Source of the DNA: JBBRLA01 sp038231615
GTDB taxonomy: Bacteria; Myxococcota_A; Polyangia; Palsa-1104; JAEUJZ01
Assembly: GCA_038231615.1 (NCBI GenBank)
Contig: JBBRLA010000224.1
Location: 1 to 11,780 of the forward strand
Length of the DNA: 11,780 bases
Direction: 5' to 3'
The position numbers and the translations under genes were made by a program. Under the pieces are notes generated by a model that did no database searches, was not told the DNA's origin, and saw only the letters and a program-made list of their open reading frames with translations. Positions within the stretch are counted from its first letter, which is position 1. The number at the start of each line of letters is the position of its first letter. Shown here piece after piece: positions 6,892 to 11,780 of the stretch.

Positions 6892-6998
6892 GACTAACTC
6901 CAAAAATAGCGTGGCATGGTCACATACGGATGTCAAAAGCGGACTGGCGCCGGCCTGCGTAGGTGTCCAATGGCCGCTGAGGTTGAAGCCTTCTGAAC

Positions 6999-7124
6999 AT
7001 GCCGCTCCGCTACCTGTTTGACGAAAACCTGAGGGGACCGCTCTGGCGTGCGGTTGTGCGTCACAACCTCGCGGGTGTGGATCCGCTGGATATCGCTTTG
7101 GGGGCCGAAGGGCCGAGAAGCTAG
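6999..7124 (+). pseudogene. PIN-like (DUF5615-type) toxin, 5' fragment
   Basis: From ATG 6999 the frame reads MPLRYLFDENLRGPLWRAVV and RHNLAGVDPLDI, the start of a PIN-like ribonuclease family with the conserved FDEN acidic residues on the first strand. It then turns to unrelated residues and stops at TAG 7122-7124, giving 41 residues where about 100-130 are expected, so the remaining catalytic acids are gone. The first TAG bases overlap the reverse-strand stop of the Uma2 fragment, so the break is likely at or near 7100-7124. Confidence 0.6.
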
Positions 7125-7379
7125 CGCCGACTCTTCTGGGCCCGTGCCGTGAGGAACAAGCGTCGGGCCTCAAAGGGGATGGTCTCAAACGGCGGCAGCG
7201 GCGCCACCGACTCGAAGCCTGCCGCAGCGAGTTCTTCATATTCCCGCTCCCCCCGCCGGCAGACTGCGATCCGCTCGGCGTCCAGGTCCACCAGCCAGTA
7301 GTGCGTCACGCCTGCCCGAAAGTAGGCCAGGCCCTTCGTCCCATCAAGTTCATCCCGGCTTCGCGTGGAGGGGGATACC
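7121..7379 (-). pseudogene. Uma2-family endonuclease, C-terminal fragment
   Basis: The reverse strand reads VSPSTRSRDELDGTKGLAYF, then RAGVTHYWLVDLDAERIAVC, and ends with PPFETIPFEARRLF to TAG at 7121-7123. This is the C-terminal half of a Uma2 (DUF820) restriction-endonuclease-like protein, whose core normally reads E-V-x-SPST then K, then YWLVDPE. The acidic residue before VSPST is lost because homology ends at about 7379, where the 26-bp repeat sequence begins. A GTG at 7307-7309 could start a 62-residue peptide but would lack the active site. Non-functional. Confidence 0.7.
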
Positions 7380-7381
7380 CT

Positions 7382-7411
7382 CCGGCACCGGCCTACGAGC
7401 GACGGGGGCCA
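7382..7411. repeat. Short direct repeat, copy 1 (copy 2 ends the window)
   Basis: CCGGCACCGGCCTACGAGCG followed by ACGGGG matches 11752-11777 exactly (26 bases); then copy 1 has one extra G, and both go on with CCA. The left edge of this copy is where Uma2 homology ends. The repeat may extend beyond 11780. Confidence 0.9.
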
Positions 7412-7474
7412 GGGTCAACCTACGGGCACAGCCGTCCTCGTCGGAGAAGAGAGCCAGCTGATCGAGCCCCTGGG

Positions 7475-7630
7475 CAGAGCAGTGGTTTTCCCTGCCTGCC
7501 GAGGCGCATGCAGAACGAAATACTTCTGCTGCTCGATGAGCCCGCGCACAGTCGGCACCCGCCGCAGCGGAGGCAGCATGTAGTTCAGCTCGGGTCGACA
7601 TGGGCCGGATGTGTTGAAGAAGCGAGCCAT
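7475..7630 (-). pseudogene. AAA-like ATPase, N-terminal fragment
   Basis: From ATG 7630 on the reverse strand the frame encodes MARFFNTSGPCRPELNYMLP and a complete Walker A segment, KYFVLHAPRQAGKTTAL, then loses homology at about 7475 and stops at 7415. Only about 52 of several hundred residues remain; Walker B and the C-terminal part are absent. The family is that of the broken gene at 2217-2577, but the two differ by many residues and so are separate members, not a recent copy. In the next frame a peptide containing GLDQLALFSDEDGCARRL spans 7385-7475; I do not recognise it. Confidence 0.72.
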
Positions 7631-7724
7631 GAGCATGGCGTAGCAGAAGGCCGCCCACGTCACAACCTCCATTCGCAAGGCCATCGTGTGGGCGTCCGCT
7701 GAAGAAGCAGCCGAATCCCGGTCA

Positions 7725-8255
7725 TTAGAGGACGATCCAGTAGAGATTGGTGTCACGTCCGACTCGCTCGACGAAAATGGTTCGTTCGAGGATACCGCCG
7801 TTCGCCCGAATCGTTCGGTTCGATGCGATGTTGTCCGGTGCGCAGGTCAGAAGCAACCGACCAATTTCCTGCGCTTTCGATGTTCGCAGTACCTGCCGCA
7901 GCATCTCCTTGGCAAAACCACGAGCGCGACACGAGGGTCGCACAGTGTAGCCGATGTGACCCCCGAATTCAGCCAGCTCCGCGTTCAAGCCATGGCGTAG
8001 ACCCATGTGCCCGACGACCGCTTCGCCCACCGTGACCCAGTACGTCGTTTGTGGCACATGAGGGGGGCCGGGCGGCACCTCCGCCCGCAAGACACGAGCC
8101 ACGAAGTCTTCCCTCGTTTCTGCCGGCTGCGGTTGCGCGGGCCAGACCCGCTCGCCAATTGCGGCAATCTCGTCCAGGAACGCGAGGTAGGAAGACACAA
8201 GCTCGATGGCGGGCCGCCTCAGTTGCATGGATTCCGGGCTGCGTGATGGCGTCAT
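7725..8255 (-). CDS. GNAT-family N-acetyltransferase
   Basis: A complete 176-residue frame. The centre has EAVVGHMGLRHGLNAELAEF followed by GGHIGYTVRPSCRARGFAKE, where the CRARGFA loop is the acetyl-CoA pyrophosphate-binding R/Q-x-x-G-x-A motif of GNAT enzymes. LLTCAPDNIASNRTIRANGG is the usual motif B region with the conserved Asn pair. It resembles a COG3981-type predicted acetyltransferase; the substrate is unknown. Family members usually start near MQLRRP, which would place the start at ATG 8228 rather than ATG 8255; neither has a strong ribosome binding site. No break is seen, making it one of the few intact genes in the 6999-9425 stretch. It could be a passenger or resistance-type gene. 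Confidence 0.88.
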   Translation of the reverse strand: MTPSRSPESMQLRRPAIELVSSYLAFLDEIAAIGERVWPAQPQPAETREDFVARVLRAEVPPGPPHVPQTTYWVTVGEAVVGHMGLRHGLNAELAEFGGHIGYTVRPSCRARGFAKEMLRQVLRTSKAQEIGRLLLTCAPDNIASNRTIRANGGILERTIFVERVGRDTNLYWIVL

Positions 8256-8276
8256 GTCGGCAGGAGTGTAGGTGAA

Positions 8277-8741
8277 TCAAGGGCTGGTTTCGAGGCCCGA
8301 GGGCCAGGCCGGGAACGCGGCGATCGCCACCGCAGCCCGCATGACCTGATCGCATCTGCGTAATTCCGGAAGAAGAACTACAAGTGCGACCAGGAAAGGC
8401 TGGTCGAGCAGGAATGAAGATGCGATGACTTCAAGAAACCTCGATAGTCGTCCAGCGGGTGCGAAACCCGTCCGGCCAGGGGCGAGCCCGCCCAGGTCGG
8501 TAGCGAGCCTTGCGCCGAGGGCCCCGGGGACGGGGCGGGCGATGCGTAGGTGCGCGAAGGTGTACTCTCCGTTGGGCATTCGCTGCACCGTGTCCCACAT
8601 CGCCTGCTCGACCGCCTCCCGCTTGGCCTTCCGATCCGCCATGGCCGCCGCGTAGCTTTGGTCCATGAACCACTTGTGTCGGGCCATCAACGCCTCGATG
8701 TCCTGCTTCAGCGGCTCAGGATAGGTGGAGACCTCTGTCAT
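8277..8741 (-). CDS. Hypothetical protein, possibly a remnant
   Basis: The reverse frame is open from a TTG at 8792 and has an ATG at 8741. The first 65 residues or so after the ATG look like real protein: acidic and helical, with DIEALMARHKWFMDQSYAAA, MADRKAKREAVEQAMWDTVQ and RMPNGEYTFAHLRI. The later part (GLAPGRTGFAPAGRL onward) looks like chance GC-rich sequence, so the true gene may be broken at about 8540. A GAGGAG directly touches the ATG, too close to act as a normal ribosome binding site. It lies just downstream of the antitoxin gene on the same strand, so it could be read through from the HigBA promoter. I do not recognise the family. Confidence 0.35.
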   Translation of the reverse strand: MTEVSTYPEPLKQDIEALMARHKWFMDQSYAAAMADRKAKREAVEQAMWDTVQRMPNGEYTFAHLRIARPVPGALGARLATDLGGLAPGRTGFAPAGRLSRFLEVIASSFLLDQPFLVALVVLLPELRRCDQVMRAAVAIAAFPAWPSGLETSP

Positions 8742-8784
8742 CTCCTCGATGAAGCGAAACTTCCGTACGGGCTCAGGTGCCCTC

Positions 8785-8944
8785 CAGAGCAAGCCGACTT
8801 ACGCGGCCTTCTTCAGATGCAGCTTGGCCCGATAGCCGGTTGCCGCAAGAATACGGATGAGGACATCAGTAGATACACCCTGGGTGTTCGCGTTGGCGAT
8901 CGCGGTGACACGCGTGCGTGAAGTGCCGGCACGCCGGGCGATCT
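8785..8944 (+). repeat. 160-bp duplication, copy 2 (inside intact antitoxin gene)
   Basis: Matches 2575-2734 at 159 of 160 positions. Here it is part of the continuous antitoxin gene, so this is the parental arrangement, and the copy at 2575 is the translocated or separately inherited fragment. Confidence 0.97.
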
Positions 8945-9107
8945 CGGCATGAGTAAGCTCTCCCGCTTGAATGATCTTGGCCAGAGCAACCGTCAGCTCG
9001 GAACGAAATTCCATCTCCGCGGTCTCTGCCGGTGAGAGCCCCAAAGCCTCGCCCAGTTCTTCGGCCGTACGACAATGGACTGCCGTGTTACTTTTGGACC
9101 TTGCCAT
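8799..9107 (-). CDS. XRE-family antitoxin of a HigBA-type module
   Basis: A complete 102-residue protein. An N-terminal helical region contains TAEELGEALGLSPAE (about 14-28). The helix-turn-helix lies at about residues 52-75, with LTHAEIARRAGTSRTRVTAI, and the tail ends in LAATGYRAKLHLKKAA. This is the XRE/HigA-like layout (COG5606-type). In the family the antitoxin binds the toxin and represses their shared promoter. Its ATG at 9107 overlaps the end of the toxin frame by 20 bases, the usual toxin-first order of higBA. Residues from about 55 to the end are duplicated at 2575-2734. A palindrome suited to be its operator lies at 9435-9454. Confidence 0.88.
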   Translation of the reverse strand: MARSKSNTAVHCRTAEELGEALGLSPAETAEMEFRSELTVALAKIIQAGELTHAEIARRAGTSRTRVTAIANANTQGVSTDVLIRILAATGYRAKLHLKKAA

Positions 9108-9425
9108 CTAATACCTCTCGCAGACGACGCTGACCTACCTCAATCTCAGACTTCGGCGTCTTCTGGGTTTTCTTCTGGAATCCATGAAAGACGAAGATCC
9201 CATCGGCCATTTTCGTGATGTAAAAAACTCGCACAGCGGCTTGTTCGTCCTTCACCCGAAGCTCCTGCGCACCTGGAGCTACCGTAGGCATTGGACGACT
9301 CATCGGCATACCAATACTCATGCCCTTCTGAAGGTCACGTAGCGCCTCGCCGATCTGCTGTTTGATCGGAGTGATTGCTCTCTGATGAACTCGATCGCCT
9401 TGGGGTGGAACCTTATCGGCTTCAC
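9088..9425 (-). pseudogene. HigB-type (Gp49-like) toxin, frameshifted
   Basis: Upstream, one reverse frame reads VKPIRFHPKAIEFIREQS from a possible GTG at 9425. At about 9378 the homology jumps to another frame with TPIKQQIGEALRDLQKGMSI, then MPMSRPMPTVAPGAQELRV, RVFYITKMADGIFVFHGF and KKTQKTPKSEIEVGQRRLRE to the stop at 9088. Together they make a typical RelE/ParE-superfamily Gp49-like toxin of about 110 residues, an mRNA interferase in related systems. One lost base at the CAATCACTCC stretch explains the break. The second frame could restart at ATG 9321 (77 residues), but that would remove the first strand and helices. Probably inactive unless the base is a sequencing error. Confidence 0.75.
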
Positions 9426-9431
9426 CTGATC

Positions 9432-9460
9432 AATATGTCCTGAATTCTGGACATTGGCAA
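9432..9460 (-). promoter_or_regulatory. Promoter with palindromic operator for the HigBA-type module
   Basis: On the reverse strand TTGCCA (9455-9460) and CATATT (9432-9437) are separated by 17 bases. The spacer and -10 box overlap a 20-base palindrome at 9435-9454; on the + strand it reads ATGTCCTGAATTCTGGACAT, symmetric at 18 of 20 positions. A repressor there would block RNA polymerase, as expected for antitoxin autoregulation. The start point would fall close to GTG 9425, leaving almost no leader. Confidence 0.6.
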
Positions 9461-9652
9461 GAGCGTAGGAAAACCGAAGGCACTGAACAAGATGATAGTT
9501 CGAGGGATCTCTCGACGGGCCAGTAGGGCGGCCTCATAGGTAAGTCCTTAAGCCTAGCAGCGACGGAGAAATACCATAATCTCGGCGTTGGAGTGGCTCT
9601 AACCCGGAGGGGACGTGTCGTAGAAAATTTTGCGTAACCGTTCACGCAGCGG

Positions 9653-9670
9653 CCTTCGCCTGAGCGAAGG
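9653..9670. other. Stable hairpin in the 9461-9720 gap
   Basis: CCTTCGC, loop CTGA, GCGAAGG gives a perfect 7-bp stem. No T tract follows on either strand, so it is a poor terminator. The gap 9461-9720 otherwise shows no gene; the stretch from 9618 (AGAAAATTTTGCGTAACCG) to this hairpin could be an insertion-sequence terminus, but I cannot confirm that. Confidence 0.35.
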
Positions 9671-9720
9671 TGGTCATGGTATTGGGTAGAAGGGAGGGGG
9701 CGGGAGTGCCATGAAGAAGG

Positions 9721-9891
9721 GTGAACATCCGACGGATCGAGGATGAGGACGGCCGGGATCAGATCTGGGAGGAGGCCGCCCGGCACTACGACGAGCCAGC
9801 GCTCGCGGCCCTGATCCTCTCGATCGCCACGACCAACTTCTTCAACCGCCTCAACGTCACCATCAGGCAGGTGGCGGGCGCCTGGGCCTGA
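9721..9891 (+). pseudogene. Carboxymuconolactone decarboxylase / AhpD-like protein, 3' fragment
   Basis: The frame ending at TGA 9889-9891 reads DQIWEEAARHYDEPALAALI, LSIATTNFFNRLNVTIRQVA and GAWA. This is the C-terminal third of an AhpD-like carboxymuconolactone-decarboxylase-family protein (about 150 residues when whole), in which the -NRLNV- helix closes the fold. The catalytic Cys-x-x-Cys part would lie upstream and is missing. A GTG at 9721 with AAGAAGG just before could start a 56-residue peptide, but homology appears to begin only inside. Such genes often sit next to NAD(P)H-binding oxidoreductase genes like the one that follows. Confidence 0.7.
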
Positions 9892-9957
9892 TCCGCCACC
9901 AGCCGGCCGAAGCACCCTTCGCTCTGATACAGTGGAGGGGGCCTGGAGGCCATCGAG

Positions 9958-10590
9958 ATGCGCGTGATCGTGTTCGGAGCAACGGGCGGCCTGGGGTCGG
10001 CGGTGGTGACGCAGGCCCTGCAGGGCGGACACGACGTGACCGCGTTCGTGCGCAGCGCCGCCAAGGTGCGAACCACTCACGATCGGCTGCGGATCGCGCA
10101 GGGCGACATCCTCGACGGCGAGGCGGTCGCAAGCGCGGTGAAGGGGCAGGCCGGGGTGATCTCGGCGCTCGGTCCGGCGGCCGGGACGCCGGCCGGGACG
10201 CTGATCTCCGACGGCACCCGTCACATCATCGAGGGCATGAGGCACGGCGGGGTGAGGCGGTTCGTCCTCGCCAGCGGCCTCATGGTGGGTCCCGCGGCCG
10301 GGATGGGCCCGTTCAAGCGCCTCCTCATCTCCATCTTCCGGCTCAAGCATCGCGCGCTCTACCTGGACAAGGTGCGCACCGAGGCGGCGGTCCGCGACAG
10401 CGGGCTGGACTGGCTCATCGTGCGCCCGCCGGTCCTGGCGGACCTCCCCGCGCGGGGGCGATACCGGGTCGGCCCGGATCTCGACGTGCGCCTCATGGAC
10501 AAGCTCGCCTTCGGCGACGCGGCCGGCTACATGGTGCGGGCCCTGACCGAAGACGAGTTCCTGCGTCAGGCCGTCGAGCTCAGCTACTAA
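9958..10590 (+). CDS. NAD(P)H-binding atypical SDR (NmrA-like) oxidoreductase
   Basis: A complete 210-residue protein with the nucleotide-binding loop GATGGLGSAVV (residues 7-17), an Asp in GDILDGEAV (about 49-57), VISALGPAAGTPAG around 71-84, and FVLASGLMVGP (about 102-112) where classical enzymes have the catalytic Tyr region. No YxxxK motif is in place, as in NmrA-like and other atypical SDR proteins. The C-terminal part LDWLIVRPPVLADLP is also typical. It may reduce a small carbonyl compound, use a quinone, or act as an NADP sensor. Start ATG 9958 has GGAGG 8 bases upstream. The gene is intact and is followed after 24 bases by the MBL-fold gene, so the two were probably cotranscribed. Confidence 0.9.
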   Translation: MRVIVFGATGGLGSAVVTQALQGGHDVTAFVRSAAKVRTTHDRLRIAQGDILDGEAVASAVKGQAGVISALGPAAGTPAGTLISDGTRHIIEGMRHGGVRRFVLASGLMVGPAAGMGPFKRLLISIFRLKHRALYLDKVRTEAAVRDSGLDWLIVRPPVLADLPARGRYRVGPDLDVRLMDKLAFGDAAGYMVRALTEDEFLRQAVELSY

Positions 10591-10614
10591 CGACCAGCCT
10601 CCCAGGAGATCGTC

Positions 10615-11478
10615 ATGAAGAGCCAGACCCTCGCCCTCCTGCTCGCGCCGCTCTTCGCCAGCGCGTGCGCGCTCACCGGTCACGCCACGCGCCCGTCGAT
10701 GCTCGGCAAGAGCGCGCGTGCCTCCGACCTGCTGGCGCTGATTGACACGCCTGGACCCATCGAGCTGGAGACGATCAACTCGTCCGACTGGTCGGTCGAT
10801 CGCGGCGGCCTGATCAACCTCGGAAACCCGCGGGCCAGGGCCGCCGGGCTCAAGGACGGCCCCGAGCCCATCCAGATCTACTTCCATGTCCTCCGCCACC
10901 CGAAGCAGGGGCTCTTCATCATCGACACCGGGGTCGAGCGCGCGCTGCGCGATGCGCCGCGGAAGGCGGCGATCCGGGGGCCCGTCGCGTCATACATGAA
11001 GATGGAGCGGCTCCGGGTCCAGATGCCGCTCGGCGACTGGCTGGCGAAGCAATCGGTGCCCCTGGCCGGGGTCTTCCTCACCCACCTGCACCTCGATCAC
11101 GTCTCGGGCGTGCCCGACGTGCCGCCCGGGACGCCGATCTACGCGGGTCGGCGACACCTGCCACCCGCGTGGGGATGGATTCATGACGTGGAGCCCGGCG
11201 GCTTCACCGATGACACCGCCGCCAACGTCGAGAGCCTCGCGCGCCTGCGCCGGCTCGTCCGCGAGCATCCCTCGATCGAGAAGCGGGAGAACTTCCGCAT
11301 CCCGATCTACGGCTGGGTCATGAGGCGTTGGAACCTTCCCGTCAGCAGGAGCGACCCGGCCCCGCAGCTTGGGCAGATGCCGCGGCCCTTGCACGACAAG
11401 GCCACCACGATGCTGTGGTTGCAGTCCAGGCAGTGTGCCCGAATTGCGCCCTTGCACAAAATGCCGCAGTCCAAATAA
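10615..11478 (+). pseudogene. MBL-fold metallo-hydrolase, internally deleted and 3'-chimeric
   Basis: Starts at ATG 10615 with AGGAG 6 bases upstream. Residues 1-22 are a signal peptide with a possible lipoprotein Cys (ASAC). GLFIIDTG (99-106) and THLHLDH (156-162, metal ligands His157, His159, Asp161, His162) mark the metallo-beta-lactamase fold, lactonase-like. After TPIYAG (173-178) the frame jumps to WGWIHDVEPGGFTDD, a segment that in relatives lies about 50-60 residues further on. Another frame over the join reads GDTCH, the expected next metal-ligand motif, so an internal deletion plus a small indel is likely. After HPSIE (about 11280) the reading passes into an acyltransferase-like scrap and then antisense transposase DNA. 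Lacking the ligands in the deleted middle, it should be inactive. Confidence 0.78.
11281..11352 (+). pseudogene. PlsC-like acyltransferase fragment inside the MBL chimera
   Basis: In the MBL frame, residues 223-246 read KRENFRIPIYGWVMRRWN followed by LPVSRSD. This is close to the block in 1-acylglycerol-3-phosphate acyltransferases (PlsC) that usually reads K-x-E-L-x-x-IP-x-(F/Y)GW-x-M-x-x-x-G then IPVDRSD. The segment is only 24 residues and has no HxxxxD site, so this is a suggestion from pattern alone. It is bounded by MBL sequence on the left and IS91 sequence on the right. Confidence 0.4.
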
Positions 11479-11654
11479 GCCAACAACTCCTTCTTGACGA
11501 AGTCGGGCAGGCCCGGCCCCTGGTGTTCGGCCTGGTCCAGAAACGTCATCAGGTGACCAGAGAGCACCTGGTGCAGGGGGCCCACACCGAAGGTGGGGAG
11601 GTCCAACTCGGGGCGGCGGCGCACATAGGACGGAGCGGAGCGAACTGTGGACAT
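11360..11654 (-). mobile_element. IS91-family transposase, 5' fragment (zinc-binding domain)
   Basis: The reverse frame from ATG 11654 encodes LHQVLSGHLMTFLDQ, then FVKKELLAYLDCGILCKGAI, and a zinc-binding domain with Cys75/Cys78 (CLDC), Cys88 (VALSCKGRG) and Cys94/Cys97 (CPSC). This is the N-terminal zinc-binding domain (PF14319) of rolling-circle IS91-type transposases. After about residue 98 homology stops, near 11360, where the sequence joins the PlsC-like scrap; the HUH catalytic domain with its nicking Tyr is missing. The promoter-side end of the element lies to the right and reaches the 26-bp repeat at the window edge. A likely dead remnant of the element that shaped this area. Confidence 0.75.
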
Positions 11655-11751
11655 GAGGCGGGCACCTCTGCACCGGCCGTGCCATCGGGGTAGGGTCCGC
11701 GGGAAAGAACATCCCGCCCGATGGTGCGCATCGTGGCACGCAGGGAGTGGA

Positions 11752-11780
11752 CCGGCACCGGCCTACGAGCGACGGGGCCA
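11752..11780. repeat. Short direct repeat, copy 2 (cut by window end)
   Basis: The last 29 bases repeat 7382-7411 (26 identical bases, then one G fewer, then CCA). It lies about 100 bases upstream of the IS91-type transposase start. The match reaches the last base of the window, so its true length is unknown. Confidence 0.9.

Noticed and set aside
9618..9670. Possible insertion-sequence end (TTGCGTAACCGTTCACGC plus hairpin)
   Set aside because: It recalls some IS termini, but no matching inverted repeat or transposase was found in the window.
9430..10899. 489-codon open frame on the - strand opposite the NAD(P)H-binding oxidoreductase
   Set aside because: Composition is typical of antisense GC-rich DNA, and the + strand carries the SDR gene with GATGGLG and a good ribosome binding site.
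1..11780. CRISPR array, tRNA or rRNA genes
   Set aside because: No regularly spaced repeats and no cloverleaf or ribosomal RNA sequence could be recognised by eye.

Overview
The window is GC-rich DNA from a Gram-negative-type bacterium, probably proteobacterial. Gene content points that way (CPA2 antiporter, a possible lipoprotein-type MBL hydrolase, HigBA, Uma2, an IS91-type transposase), but nothing fixes the taxon. It reads as an accessory or scrap region: about ten complete or near-complete genes are interleaved with about ten broken ones, several of them joined in chimeras.

Left part (1-2150). The 5' end of a class II aldolase runs leftward off the window. A 575-base, partly AT-rich gap follows, and then a complete rightward AlbA_2/GHKL-type ATP-binding regulator. 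Next (2217-2891) comes an AAA-like ATPase gene with its middle deleted. It is joined to a 160-bp copy of the 3' end of an antitoxin gene whose intact version lies 6.2 kb away.

Middle (2892-5701). There is a leftward operon with a clear promoter and ribosome binding site: an FAD-dependent halogenase-like monooxygenase (TTG start), an unrecognised 274-residue protein, and the truncated start of a CPA2 cation/H+ antiporter. Both gene junctions overlap. This is the best candidate here for an undescribed enzymatic system.

Right-middle (5937-9460). All small accessory genes lie here: an interrupted ribbon-helix-helix antitoxin; a coupled pair of a 93-residue protein and an HNH endonuclease; a PIN-like fragment converging on a Uma2 nuclease fragment; a second AAA-like ATPase fragment; an intact GNAT acetyltransferase; an unknown ORF; and a HigBA-type module. 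In HigBA the antitoxin is intact but the toxin is frameshifted, and a palindromic operator fills the promoter spacer.

Right end (9461-11780). A carboxymuconolactone-decarboxylase 3' fragment, an intact NAD(P)H-binding oxidoreductase and a metallo-beta-lactamase-fold gene run rightward. The last has an internal deletion and then runs through a probable acyltransferase scrap into the antisense strand of a truncated IS91-family transposase. The final 29 bases repeat a sequence found at 7382-7411, which suggests a shared mobile-element end just beyond the window. No tRNA, rRNA or CRISPR array was seen.
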